A stretch of DNA of 22,719 nt from Caryophanales bacterium (GCA_016291995.1 JAEEZV010000064.1:1-22719); one strand, 5' to 3'; shown: positions 1 through 7,303, numbered from the stretch's first letter. Notes: generated by a model from the sequence alone, not told the origin. Program-made: numbers and translations.

Positions 1-663
1 AGTAAGGGAAGTAGTACCGCTATCGGTAACATACCATGCTTGGCTTTTACTATTAGTATTATTTAGATAGTAATATTCTTTATTATTTAAATAACTATCT
101 TTTGATCCAATATTTAAGTAATCAATGACAGATAGTAATGATATATAAGAATCGTTTACTTCTTCTTTACATGGATTATTGGATAATTCATCTAGAACAT
201 CATTACATGAAATGTCTTTTTGTAGATATTCAGTTGGTTTATTCAAAGCATTCTCTAGTATTCCAGAATATTCTTCAGTACTATTATTTAACCATTTGTA
301 TATAACTGATTCATCAATCTTTTTAGCTTCACCAAAAGCTAGGGATGTAACAGCTTTATCACTTATCATAGTTACGGAATTATCATCATTTAATTTTATT
401 ATTCTCCATAAGATATTAGAATACATAACATAATTGTTATCACTCTTACCAGTAAAATAAGTAGTACCATTAATTGGTTTTAGTAATTCGTTATCCTCAT
501 TATTTTCTTTGACAACTTTAATAAGAGAGTTTTCTTCAGCAATTTCAACTTTCTTATTTTCAATAAATAGCTTTATAAATCTAGTACCATAAAATATGCA
601 ACAAGACATAATAAAAAGGAGACTTATAAAGCAAAAAATGTTTTGTAATTTTAATCTTTTCAT
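1..663 (-). CDS. Membrane-anchored extracytoplasmic protein, partial (C-terminus beyond window)
   Basis: An open frame runs on the minus strand from ATG 663 to base 1 without a stop (221 codons), so the gene continues past the window edge. A second ATG lies directly upstream (666), but AGAGG at 670-674 is better spaced (6 nt) from 663. The protein opens MKRLKLQNIF, followed by a hydrophobic segment (residues about 8-28) and then a charged, extracytoplasmic-looking region. Around residues 58-90 it reads YVMYSNILWRII then KLNDDNSVTMIS, a pattern I associate with secreted or membrane-anchored Firmicute proteins of the DUF6273 type (memory only). IMSC at 18-21 loosely resembles a lipobox, but Met at -2 and the continuing hydrophobicity argue for a plain membrane anchor. 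It is transcribed divergently from the EIIB-like gene. Function unknown. Confidence 0.75.
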   Translation of the reverse strand, partial: MKRLKLQNIFCFISLLFIMSCCIFYGTRFIKLFIENKKVEIAEENSLIKVVKENNEDNELLKPINGTTYFTGKSDNNYVMYSNILWRIIKLNDDNSVTMISDKAVTSLAFGEAKKIDESVIYKWLNNSTEEYSGILENALNKPTEYLQKDISCNDVLDELSNNPCKEEVNDSYISLLSVIDYLNIGSKDSYLNNKEYYYLNNTNSKSQAWYVTDSGTTSLT

Positions 664-683
664 CATACACCTCTACTTTTTCC

Positions 684-712
684 ATTATACCAAATTTGAT
701 AATTTTAGACAA
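684..712 (-). promoter_or_regulatory. Sigma-A-like promoter for the minus-strand gene ending at base 1
   Basis: Read on the minus strand, TTGTCT (712-707) and TATAAT (689-684) are separated by 17 nt, just upstream of the ribosome binding site of the leftward gene. It is divergent to, and nearly abuts, the rightward promoter at 718-746. Confidence 0.6.
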
Positions 713-717
713 TAATA

Positions 718-746
718 TTGTTATATTTTTTAATTTATAGTATAAT
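718..746 (+). promoter_or_regulatory. Sigma-A-like promoter for the EIIB-like gene
   Basis: TTGTTA (718-723), a 17-nt spacer and a perfect TATAAT (741-746) precede the start codon at 765. Confidence 0.6.
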
Positions 747-764
747 TTACTAGAGGTGTTTAGA

Positions 765-1079
765 ATGCAACTATATCAATATATAATAATTACGGTAATA
801 CTACTTATAATTGCTTTTGCAATTATTAAGAGTAATAGAAAAGATTTGAAATTAGAGTTTAATAAATTGGTAGAACTTTTGGGTGGTACTGATAATATAT
901 TAGAGACAGAGTTAGAGATGTCTAGATTTAAGGTTACTTTAAAAGATATTACAAAAGCTAATAAAGAAGGTATAATTAAATTAGGAGCACAAGGGGTCGT
1001 AGAAATAGATGATCAACTTAAGATTATTTTTGGACCTAATGCTAAACAATTAAAGAAATATATTAGAGAAATGAAATAA
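765..1079 (+). CDS. Membrane-anchored PTS EIIB-like domain protein lacking the phospho-cysteine
   Basis: 104 aa from ATG 765. A GTG at 756 would add three residues but lies within the ribosome binding site (GAGG 753-756, 8 nt before 765). Residues 6-22 form one transmembrane helix. The rest matches the glucose-type PTS EIIB fold: LVELLGGTDNI (35-45), SRFKVTLKD (53-61), IIKLGAQGVVEI (70-81) and IIFGPNA (87-93). In genuine EIIB the phosphorylated Cys sits seven residues after the N of the NI pair, in a C-x-T-R-L-R context. Here that position is Glu51 followed by M-S-R-F-K, so phosphotransfer is not expected. No EIIC or EIIA gene is adjacent. It is probably a non-catalytic, membrane-tethered regulatory or structural domain. 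The fold assignment is fairly secure; the role is unknown. Confidence 0.8.
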   Translation: MQLYQYIIITVILLIIAFAIIKSNRKDLKLEFNKLVELLGGTDNILETELEMSRFKVTLKDITKANKEGIIKLGAQGVVEIDDQLKIIFGPNAKQLKKYIREMK

Positions 1080-1099
1080 GTTTTAAACTTATTTTTTTT
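1076..1099 (+). terminator. Probable intrinsic terminator after the EIIB-like gene
   Basis: Inverted repeat ATAAGTT (1076-1082) / AACTTAT (1086-1092) with a 3-nt loop, running into eight T (1092-1099). The stem is AU-only, so it may be weak. It includes the stop codon. Confidence 0.5.
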
Positions 1100-1127
1100 G
1101 ACAAAAAAATAGGATTTTTTGCATAAT
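1098..1127 (+). promoter_or_regulatory. Possible upstream promoter P1 of the histidine kinase
   Basis: TTGACA (1098-1103) and CATAAT (1122-1127) are 18 nt apart. Its expected start site would fall inside the 0A-like repeats at 1126-1143. Confidence 0.4.
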
Positions 1128-1143
1128 TCGACAATATTCGACA
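1126..1143 (-). promoter_or_regulatory. Tandem Spo0A-box-like sites
   Basis: ATTCGACA occurs twice (1126-1133 and 1136-1143), exactly 10 bp apart. Read on the minus strand each is TGTCGAAT, matching the Spo0A box core TGTCGAA. The sites lie just upstream of, or over, the -35 position of the TATAAT at 1156-1161, where Spo0A-P activates sigma-A promoters in Bacillus. TTTGTCAAA on the minus strand at about 1096-1104 could be a third, weaker site. Confidence 0.6.
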
Positions 1144-1155
1144 TAGAGGATATTC

Positions 1156-1161
1156 TATAAT
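1156..1161 (+). promoter_or_regulatory. -10 element of histidine kinase promoter P2
   Basis: TATAAT at 1156-1161 sits 16 nt before the kinase start. There is no good -35 at 17 nt, which fits an activator-dependent promoter using the adjacent 0A-like boxes. Confidence 0.5.
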
Positions 1162-1176
1162 GTATATGGTGAAATT

Positions 1177-2385
1177 ATGGAAGAAGTTATTTTTAGTGCA
1201 GTTTTAATGGTTTTTCCAATACTTATGTATTTGGTATTTAGTTGTTATAATATTTTGGCTAATAAGAAAATGCAAAGAGTGGTATTTATTATGACAATAA
1301 TTACGTCTTTATATGTCAGTTTGAAATATGGATACAGTAATAGACATATGATTATGTTATGTAATATTCCAATTCTTATTTGTTATTTTAAGAAGGAATG
1401 TCTTTTAGGAATTATTTTATCAATTGCTGTAGCTATATTTAGTTATTATATGTATGATGTATCAGTAAATATAGTTATAATTAAATATTTAAGTTATTTA
1501 TTTAGTTATGTTTTATTAGTAAATAATAGGGAATTTAAATATTTATTTTTAAAGATTAGTTCTGTTATTCAAGGATTTTTTGTTTCTTTTGAATATTTTA
1601 TGAGAACATACGAGGGGATAGGAAAAGTAGTAAATTTGATGATTAATGTGTCAGTAATATATTTAATAACTTTTTTCTGTATATATTTATTTAAAATAGC
1701 TGATGATATTAGTAATATGTATTTGACAGTGAATAAGATTAATGATGAAAATAAACTTAAAAATGCTTTGTTTAAGCTTACTCATGAAATTAAAAATCCG
1801 ATAGCAGTATGTAAAGGGTATTTGGATATGATTAATCTAGATGATACGAAGAGGGCAAGTAGATATATTGGAATAATTAAATCAGAAATAGATAGAAGTT
1901 TAGGGGTAATGGCTGATTTTATGGAATATAGCAAGATTAAGATAAATAAAGAGGTAATTGATTTAGGGATGCTTACAGATGATATATATGAATCTTTTAG
2001 TATCTTGATAAAAGGGAAGAATATTAAATTTAATTATCATAATGATTATGATGAATTATATATAATGGGAGATTATGATAGGTTAAAGCAGGTATTTATC
2101 AATGTTCTTAAAAATAGTGTCGAAGCAATAGAAGATGGTGGTATAATAAATTTAGATATTTGTAAAAGAAAAGATGATGTTACTGTTTGTGTAAGTGATA
2201 ATGGTATCGGAATGAATGAAGAAGAGCTTAATAATGTAAAAGAGATGTTCTATACTACCAAGAGGAATGGAACAGGATTAGGTGTGGCTTTATCGAATGA
2301 GATAATCGTTGCCCATAGTGGCAAAATGGAATATGAAAGTGAAAAAAATGTTGGGACTAGGTGTATAATAACATTACCAATGTAG
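1177..2385 (+). CDS. Orphan membrane sensor histidine kinase (sporulation-kinase-like)
   Basis: 402 aa. The first ~175 residues hold six or seven hydrophobic segments and no large extracellular loop, suggesting a sensor within or near the membrane. The kinase core follows: dimerisation/H box LTHEIKNPIAVCKGYLDM with phosphoacceptor His203, N box NVLKNSVEAIED (309-320), G1 DNGIGM (341-346), an F-box-like MFYTTK (357-362) and G2 GTGLGVAL (365-372). It thus has complete HisKA and HATPase_c domains. No response regulator is adjacent, as for Bacillus KinA-KinE, and the H-box context resembles KinB-type kinases. Spo0A-like boxes upstream support a phosphorelay link, but this is inference. Its stop codon lies in the ribosome binding region of the next gene, so the two are probably co-translated. 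Confidence 0.88.
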   Translation: MEEVIFSAVLMVFPILMYLVFSCYNILANKKMQRVVFIMTIITSLYVSLKYGYSNRHMIMLCNIPILICYFKKECLLGIILSIAVAIFSYYMYDVSVNIVIIKYLSYLFSYVLLVNNREFKYLFLKISSVIQGFFVSFEYFMRTYEGIGKVVNLMINVSVIYLITFFCIYLFKIADDISNMYLTVNKINDENKLKNALFKLTHEIKNPIAVCKGYLDMINLDDTKRASRYIGIIKSEIDRSLGVMADFMEYSKIKINKEVIDLGMLTDDIYESFSILIKGKNIKFNYHNDYDELYIMGDYDRLKQVFINVLKNSVEAIEDGGIINLDICKRKDDVTVCVSDNGIGMNEEELNNVKEMFYTTKRNGTGLGVALSNEIIVAHSGKMEYESEKNVGTRCIITLPM

Positions 2386-2397
2386 GAAGTGATAAAA

Positions 2398-2664
2398 ATG
2401 CAGGATATATTTTTAGATAGATATCCACAGGTTGATTTGCATGGACTAGATAGAGATAGTGCTAGAATGGTAACAAATGATTTTGTAGATGAAAATGTCT
2501 TTTTAGGAAACGAATATATTGTTATTATTCATGGAATAGGAAGTGGAATATTAAAAAAAGAAGTGCATGAAGCACTTAAGAATAATAAAAAAGTTATAGA
2601 ATATAAAACAGATAATTTTAATGCTGGAGCAACAGTTGTCAAATTAAAAATATCCTTAAAATAA
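2398..2664 (+). CDS. Stand-alone Smr domain protein
   Basis: 88 aa from ATG 2398; GTG 2389 would add three residues but overlaps the AGGA ribosome binding site (2384-2387). The protein is essentially one Smr domain, the nuclease-like domain at the C-terminus of MutS2. It has the family motifs VDLHG (12-16) and HGIGSGIL (45-52) and a final basic strand. With no MutS2 ATPase part it belongs to the small solo Smr proteins, which act on or bind nucleic acids, with links to RNA or ribosome rescue known for some members. It follows the histidine kinase by 12 nt, so the pair is probably one transcript ending at the terminator that overlaps its own stop codon. The specific substrate cannot be deduced. 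Confidence 0.85.
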   Translation: MQDIFLDRYPQVDLHGLDRDSARMVTNDFVDENVFLGNEYIVIIHGIGSGILKKEVHEALKNNKKVIEYKTDNFNAGATVVKLKISLK

Positions 2665-2681
2665 ATTATAAGGATATTTTT
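2646..2681. terminator. Shared bidirectional terminator between convergent genes
   Basis: A 13-bp perfect inverted repeat (2646-2658 and 2669-2681) with a 10-nt loop has an A tract on one side and a T tract on the other, so it can work in both directions. It contains the stop codons of both the Smr gene (2662-2664) and the minus-strand pseudouridine synthase (2658-2656). Confidence 0.8.
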
Positions 2682-3330
2682 TTGGTAAATCTATTTCAAA
2701 ATGTAATAATTCTTTAGTAGTTGGATGATAGAAAGATAATTCTTTAGAGATTAAAGCAATATCTTCTTTTTTATCATCAATAAATCTTTTATTATATTTA
2801 TGATCACCATACAAAGGCATATTACGCGATGAAAACTGGACCCTTATTTGATGATGACGACCTGTTTCTAGATTTATTCTTACTAGAGATAGGTTATCTT
2901 TTTTATTTATTAATTCATAATTAAGGATACTTAATTTTCCTTCTTTTTCGTTACTTACATACGATGTATTAGTTTTTTCATCTTTTTTTAAATAATCTTT
3001 AAGAGTATCTTTATCTTTAGTAGTGCCATCAATGACGGCATAATATGTTTTTTTGAATTCTTTCTTATCTATTTCTTTTGTTAATCTTTCGGCAGCTTTA
3101 CTTGTTTTAGCAAAGACCATAATTCCTGATACGGGTCTATCTAGTCTATGAACAAGACCTAAGTAGACATTACCTGGTTTATGATATTTTTCTTTTATAT
3201 ATTCTTTTAGCGTAGATAATAAATCCTTATCGTTTGATGAATCTAGACATGTAGGCATATTTGCTGGCTTTACTACGACAAGTAAATGATTATCTTCATA
3301 TAAGATATTAATTTCTTTCCACTTTTCCAT
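2656..3330 (-). CDS. RluA-family pseudouridine synthase without S4 domain
   Basis: 224 aa from ATG 3330; a GTG at 3339 would give 227 aa, and neither has a clear ribosome binding site. It isomerises uridine to pseudouridine in structured RNA (rRNA or tRNA). It has the N-terminal strand motif ILYEDNHLLVVVKPANMPT and the catalytic motif VHRLDRPVSG with the nucleophilic Asp at residue 64 (ATG numbering). The RluA signature continues in GRHHQIRVQFSS and PLYGDHKYN. Lack of an S4 domain places it with the short RluA-type enzymes. The start lies inside the 3' end of the upstream methyltransferase gene (23-nt overlap), implying translational coupling. The last 9 nt overlap the convergent Smr gene. 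Target site unknown. Confidence 0.88.
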   Translation of the reverse strand: MEKWKEINILYEDNHLLVVVKPANMPTCLDSSNDKDLLSTLKEYIKEKYHKPGNVYLGLVHRLDRPVSGIMVFAKTSKAAERLTKEIDKKEFKKTYYAVIDGTTKDKDTLKDYLKKDEKTNTSYVSNEKEGKLSILNYELINKKDNLSLVRINLETGRHHQIRVQFSSRNMPLYGDHKYNKRFIDDKKEDIALISKELSFYHPTTKELLHFEIDLPKKYPYNLF

Positions 3331-4168
3331 ATATACCACAAGGGAGAGTTAATGATGATTCAGTAACAGGTAATCCTAATTCTCCGGTTTCTATTTTACT
3401 ATTTTCAAATGTTTGAGAAAGAATATTTTTAAGAGATGTTGGGGATAAACCAGTCGTATAAGAACTAATTAATAAGAAAGAATAATCTTTATCTAATAAT
3501 TTCTTAGCTTTATCTAATAATTCATAGATATTATCTTCGAAACGCCATACTTCTTTATTAGGACCTCTTCCATAACTAGGTGGATCCATGATGATAGCGT
3601 GGTATGTTCTGCCTCTTCTTATTTCACGATCTAAGAATTTTAGAGCATCTTCTTGAATGTATCTAATGGTATTGTTTTCAAGATGACAAAGTTTCATGTT
3701 TTCTTTGGCCCAATCAATAATGCCTTTGGATGAATCGACATGAACCACTTCTTTGGCACCAGCACTTGAAGCAGCCATGGTAGCACATCCAGTATAGGCA
3801 AATATATTTAGAACTCTAAATTCTTTGTTATGGCTATTTTTAATTTTATCCATGATGTAGTCCCAGTTAGTAGCTTGTTCTGGGAAAATACCAGTATGTT
3901 TAAAGTTAGTTGGACTAACTTTAAAAGTTAAATTTTTATAGTTTACTAACCAGTATTCAGGTAGTTTTCTTTTAAATTCCCATGATCCACCACCCATAGT
4001 ACTACGGTGATAATATCCATCCCATGTATTCCAAATTTTATTATTAGTTTTAGCCCATATTATTTGGGGATCGGGACGATTTAGAACGATGTCTTTCCAA
4101 CGTTCTAATTTTTCACCATTTCCGGTGGCTAGACATTCATAATCTTGCCATGCATTACTTAGATTCAT
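3308..4168 (-). CDS. RlmI-like class I SAM-dependent RNA methyltransferase
   Basis: 286 aa. The start at ATG 4168 is set by AGAGG a few nt upstream. It has a Rossmann-type methyltransferase core: motif I LNIFAYTG (120-127), acidic residue Asp145 in HVDSS, motif IV MDPPSYGRG (194-202), and the C-terminal GLPVTESSLTLPCGIYGKVE. These match the RlmI/RlmK-type family (Methyltrans_SAM, PF10672), most of which modify cytosines or guanines in 23S rRNA. It lacks the N-terminal PUA domain of E. coli RlmI; residues 1-95 instead carry a Trp-rich region common in the shorter Firmicute homologues. It overlaps the pseudouridine synthase, so the pair forms a small RNA-modification operon. Confidence 0.85.
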   Translation of the reverse strand: MNLSNAWQDYECLATGNGEKLERWKDIVLNRPDPQIIWAKTNNKIWNTWDGYYHRSTMGGGSWEFKRKLPEYWLVNYKNLTFKVSPTNFKHTGIFPEQATNWDYIMDKIKNSHNKEFRVLNIFAYTGCATMAASSAGAKEVVHVDSSKGIIDWAKENMKLCHLENNTIRYIQEDALKFLDREIRRGRTYHAIIMDPPSYGRGPNKEVWRFEDNIYELLDKAKKLLDKDYSFLLISSYTTGLSPTSLKNILSQTFENSKIETGELGLPVTESSLTLPCGIYGKVERN

Positions 4169-4189
4169 AATAACCTCTTTTCAGTAATA

Positions 4190-4218
4190 ATTTTAGCAAA
4201 AAAGAAGTTTCTTGTCTA
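4190..4218 (-). promoter_or_regulatory. Possible promoter for the RNA-modification pair
   Basis: On the minus strand, TAGACA (4218-4213), 17 nt, then TAAAAT (4195-4190), upstream of ATG 4168. Confidence 0.4.
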
Positions 4219-4245
4219 TACATTTAGAATTAACCATGTTATAAT
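4217..4245 (+). promoter_or_regulatory. Probable promoter for the pilin-lspA operon
   Basis: TATACA (4217-4222), 17 nt, then TATAAT (4240-4245), 17 nt before the pilin start codon. It is divergent to the leftward promoter and overlaps it. Confidence 0.5.
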
Positions 4246-4262
4246 TTATATGTGGTGATATT

Positions 4263-4745
4263 ATGAATAATAAAGGATTTACACTTATTGAACTTTTAGC
4301 TACGATTATAATACTAGGGATTATTGTGGGTATTACGGTAACTATCACTAATACCAATATGGGTAATGCAAAAGAAAAAGCTGAAGAGGTATTTATTGAT
4401 ACATTAGATGATGCTTTGAAAATATATACGGATAGTGATGCTAAAAAGTTAAGATTTGGTACTAGTCCAGTATGTACTTTGGAAAAGAGTCATGGTAATG
4501 TTAAGGTGTATAAAAGTAGTACTAATGTAACGTTTAATGATGTAATTAATTCAGAATATAAACCACTTGATGTAAGCGATATAAAAAACCCTAATAATGA
4601 AGATGTGCAATGTAATATCAATGCAGCTGTCAATATATATCGTGATGATGATTATATATATTATTATAAAGTAGAAAAGGCTAGTTTTAATTGTTTGAAA
4701 ACGACAGGAAAAATTACTAATTTGCCTAGTGAGTGTAATGGATAA
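4263..4745 (+). CDS. Type IV pilin-like (pseudopilin) protein
   Basis: 160 aa. The N-terminus MNNKGFTLIELLATIII is a canonical class III prepilin signal: short leader ending in Gly5, cleavage before Phe6, Glu at mature position 5, then a hydrophobic helix to about residue 28. A coiled region and a small globular domain with four cysteines (CTLEKS, VQCNIN, SFNCLK, SECNG) follow, so one or two disulfides are possible. Processing needs a prepilin peptidase, which is not in this window, and no pilus ATPase is nearby. The single gene sits at the head of an lspA operon and its TAA overlaps the lspA ATG (TAATG at 4743-4747), so the two are translationally coupled. It could be a competence pseudopilin relative or a stand-alone anchored surface protein. 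Confidence 0.85.
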   Translation: MNNKGFTLIELLATIIILGIIVGITVTITNTNMGNAKEKAEEVFIDTLDDALKIYTDSDAKKLRFGTSPVCTLEKSHGNVKVYKSSTNVTFNDVINSEYKPLDVSDIKNPNNEDVQCNINAAVNIYRDDDYIYYYKVEKASFNCLKTTGKITNLPSECNG

Positions 4746-5203
4746 TGATAGTTCTAACGTTATTTTTTATCATTATTGATTTTGTCAGTAAAAGACTTAT
4801 TATTAGTCTGGTTGGTTATGAAGAATATGTTTCTTTGATTAAGAATTTTTTAGGGATTACATATGTTAAAAATACTGGTATTGCATGGAGTTTATTCGAT
4901 AATAATCAAATATTCGTGGCAATAATATCTTTGTTAATTATTTTAGTAATTAGTTATTATTCTTTTAAAAATAAGCCTAAAAACAATATAGAAAAAATTG
5001 CATATTCTTTAGTACTTGGTGGTGCTATTGGTAATTTTATAGATAGAATTATATATAGGGGAGTTATCGATTTTATATCTGTTAAAATATTTGGTTATGA
5101 TTATCCAATATTTAATTTGGCGGATAGTTTTATTGTCATTGGAGTAATTATACTTTTGATTTATACATATAAGGGTGATAAACGTGGAGATAGAAGTAAA
5201 TGA
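4745..5203 (+). CDS. lspA: Lipoprotein signal peptidase (signal peptidase II)
   Basis: 152 aa, four hydrophobic helices. It is the aspartyl peptidase that cleaves prolipoprotein signal peptides before the lipidated cysteine in the cytoplasmic membrane. Family motifs are present: VKNTGIAWSLF (41-51), GAIGNFIDRIIYRGVIDFI (93-111) and FNLADSFIVIGV (123-134). The catalytic pair is Asp109 and Asp127. Length is typical. It is coupled to the upstream pilin gene through TAATG, and its 3' end overlaps the following pseudouridine synthase start. The lspA-ylyB (RluD-like) order is the same as in Bacillus subtilis, which supports both calls. Confidence 0.95.
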   Translation: MIVLTLFFIIIDFVSKRLIISLVGYEEYVSLIKNFLGITYVKNTGIAWSLFDNNQIFVAIISLLIILVISYYSFKNKPKNNIEKIAYSLVLGGAIGNFIDRIIYRGVIDFISVKIFGYDYPIFNLADSFIVIGVIILLIYTYKGDKRGDRSK

Positions 5204-6083
5204 TTTATCTAATATTAGAATAGATAAATACTTAATGGATAGTACAGAACTATCGAGAAGTAAAATTCAGAAATTAATTGAAAAAGGGAAGATACTTGTT
5301 GGTGGTAAGAGTGTTAAAGCAAGTTATTTGGTTAAGGAAAATGATTTAATTTGGGTATCTTTAGATGATGATGGAGACTCTAGTATTCTTCCTGAAGATA
5401 TACCACTTGATATTGTATATGAGGATGAATATTTATTAGTTGTCAATAAGCCTAGTGGAATGGTTGTCCATCCTGCACCAGGTAATTACAGTCATACTTT
5501 AGTCAATGCTTTGATGTATCATTGCAATCAATTATCAACAGTTAATGGTAGTGTTAGACCAGGTATTGTTCATAGAATTGATGCGGATACCTCTGGACTA
5601 TTATTGGTAGCTAAAAACGATATGGTACATAATGATTTGGCTAGTCAAATAGGAGAGAAAAGTGTTACAAGAAAGTATATTGCTTTGGTACATGGAGTTA
5701 TTAATGAAGATACGGCAACAATTGATGCACCAATTGGAAGAGATGTAAAAAACAGAAAGAAGATGTGTGTGACGGGAGATAATTCTAAGGAAGCAGTTAC
5801 ACATGTAAGAGTACTTGAAAGATATAAGGATTCCACATTAATAGAGTGTGTTTTGGAAACTGGTAGAACGCATCAAATTAGGGTTCATTTAGCATATATT
5901 AATCATCCTTTGGTTAATGACCCAGTATATGGATATGCGAAAATGGATAATAAAGATTTTGGGCAAATGTTACATGCTTATGAGATTGGATTTGTTCATC
6001 CAATTACGCATGAATATATGGATTTTAAGGTAGATCCACCTAAAGAATTTAATGATATTTTAGAGATGTATAAGAATAGATAA
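5184..6083 (+). CDS. RluD/YlyB-type pseudouridine synthase with S4 domain
   Basis: 299 aa from GTG 5184, chosen because AAGGG (5171-5175) lies 8 nt upstream; GTG 5175 would add three residues. An N-terminal S4 RNA-binding domain (about residues 10-60, RIDKYLMDSTELSRSKIQKL) is followed by the RluA-type catalytic domain. VVNKPSGMVVHPAPGN lies at about 86-101, the catalytic motif HRIDADTSGLLLVAK carries Asp133, and ETGRTHQIRVHLA comes later. This is the domain order of RluD and of B. subtilis YlyB. Ala replaces the usual Lys in the HRLDKDTSG motif. The gene overlaps the end of lspA by 20 nt, an order conserved in Bacillus. It likely modifies 23S rRNA. Confidence 0.92.
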   Translation: MEIEVNDLSNIRIDKYLMDSTELSRSKIQKLIEKGKILVGGKSVKASYLVKENDLIWVSLDDDGDSSILPEDIPLDIVYEDEYLLVVNKPSGMVVHPAPGNYSHTLVNALMYHCNQLSTVNGSVRPGIVHRIDADTSGLLLVAKNDMVHNDLASQIGEKSVTRKYIALVHGVINEDTATIDAPIGRDVKNRKKMCVTGDNSKEAVTHVRVLERYKDSTLIECVLETGRTHQIRVHLAYINHPLVNDPVYGYAKMDNKDFGQMLHAYEIGFVHPITHEYMDFKVDPPKEFNDILEMYKNR

Positions 6084-6094
6084 AGGAGACTAAA

Positions 6095-7237
6095 ATGAGC
6101 GAAATTGTGATAGATAAAAAAGAAGAAGTAGTAATGAATCTAGTTCATTATTTTGTGACTGAAAAAGATTATAATCCAGTTGTTGTTCATGGAATAAATG
6201 ATGAGGTTTGGTTAGAGAATATGCATGGCGATTATAAGATAGTTAGAATTATTTCTAGATATATTCATAATAATGAACAACTAGGATTTAATAGATTTAG
6301 ATCTAAGCAAATTGTTAATAAACTTAGATTAAAGACTTTAACATTTAAAATGAATGTTTTAAGTATTTATGTCAATCTTGGAGATAATGTCAGTGAATTA
6401 GAAAAAGATGATGGCGGAGATTTATCTGTTTTTGTAAATAAGTTACAAGATTTTAAGAATAATCCAACGATAATATCGGTATTTCCAGATATTATAGAAA
6501 AGACTAATCATAGTGAAGAAGGATTACAATTACTATTTAAAATAACAGATGATATAACCAAGACAAATGAGAAAAAAAATAAAAAAATGGAGAAAATTTT
6601 TAGTACTAAGAAGCCAATAATGACTTATGCAATAATAGCATTATGCATTATTATGTTTTTGGTTAGTGGCGGAGGATATGACATATTTAGATTAGTTTCT
6701 TGTGGTGGCAATCTAGGATCGTTAGTAAGAGGTGGAGAAGTCTACAGACTAGTGACAGCAATGTTTTTACATGTAGGTATTTTTCACTTGATTTTAAATA
6801 TGTATTCTCTTTATGTTGTAGGACCTAGAGTAGAAGACTTTTTTGGTAAATGGAAATTTTTACTGATATATTTTGTTAGTGGTATTGCTGGTAATTTAAT
6901 GTCTGCTTCATTTAACAGTGATGTTGTATCAGTTGGTGCTTCAGGCGCTATATTCGGTCTTTTTGGGGCATTAGCTTATTTTGGATATAATTATCGTGGA
7001 TATCTTGGAGCGATGATAAAAAGTCAAATAGTACCAATAATTATTTATAATTTATTTATGGGATTTATTATTCCAGGAATAGATATGTGGGGGCATATTG
7101 GGGGACTTGTTGGAGGATTAATTACTTCATATGCATTTGGAACAATTGAAAATAAAAAGTATCCTTTTAGCAAGGTTATGCTTTTAATAGTTTATCTTGC
7201 ATTCCTTGTTTATATGTGTTTTTTTAGAGCAGTTTAG
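6095..7237 (+). CDS. Rhomboid-family intramembrane serine protease (GluP/YqgP-like)
   Basis: 380 aa; AAGGAG 6-7 nt before ATG 6095. Residues 1-165 form a soluble domain resembling the N-terminal domain of Bacillus GluP (YqgP), and residues 172-377 carry about seven hydrophobic helices. Catalytic elements are intact: Ser283 in GASGAIFGLFGAL, His334 in MWGHIGGLVGG, and the HLILN box (His231, Asn235) of TM2. The C-terminal TPR region of B. subtilis GluP is absent. It should cleave transmembrane substrates within the membrane; substrates are unknown, though several single-pass proteins are encoded just downstream. It is the last gene of the pilin-lspA operon, followed by a terminator. Confidence 0.93.
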   Translation: MSEIVIDKKEEVVMNLVHYFVTEKDYNPVVVHGINDEVWLENMHGDYKIVRIISRYIHNNEQLGFNRFRSKQIVNKLRLKTLTFKMNVLSIYVNLGDNVSELEKDDGGDLSVFVNKLQDFKNNPTIISVFPDIIEKTNHSEEGLQLLFKITDDITKTNEKKNKKMEKIFSTKKPIMTYAIIALCIIMFLVSGGGYDIFRLVSCGGNLGSLVRGGEVYRLVTAMFLHVGIFHLILNMYSLYVVGPRVEDFFGKWKFLLIYFVSGIAGNLMSASFNSDVVSVGASGAIFGLFGALAYFGYNYRGYLGAMIKSQIVPIIIYNLFMGFIIPGIDMWGHIGGLVGGLITSYAFGTIENKKYPFSKVMLLIVYLAFLVYMCFFRAV

Positions 7238-7250
7238 GCTGCTTTTTTTA
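7228..7250 (+). terminator. Intrinsic terminator after the rhomboid gene
   Basis: AGCAG (7228-7232), 6-nt loop, CTGCT (7239-7243), then a run of T to 7249. The stop codon TAG (7235-7237) lies in the loop. It separates this operon from the surface-protein cluster. Confidence 0.8.
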
Positions 7251-7274
7251 TTTCATTATTTTTGTTATTTCTCG

Positions 7275-7303
7275 TTGACAGAAGAGGTGTAAAATGCTAT
7301 AAT
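7275..7303 (+). promoter_or_regulatory. Consensus extended -10 promoter for the giant surface-protein cluster
   Basis: Perfect TTGACA (7275-7280), 17-nt spacer, perfect TATAAT (7298-7303), plus a TG at 7295-7296 giving TGnTATAAT. Transcription should start near 7310, leaving a 5' leader of about 35 nt before ATG 7345. Confidence 0.85.

Noticed and set aside
179..433. Plus-strand 84-codon frame at the start of the window
   Set aside because: It lies opposite the convincing minus-strand gene (1-663), has no ribosome binding site, and its product looks random.
1..663. Lipoprotein call for the partial minus-strand protein (IMSC at residues 18-21)
   Set aside because: Met at -2 is unusual for a lipobox and the hydrophobic segment continues past the cysteine; kept as a plain membrane anchor.
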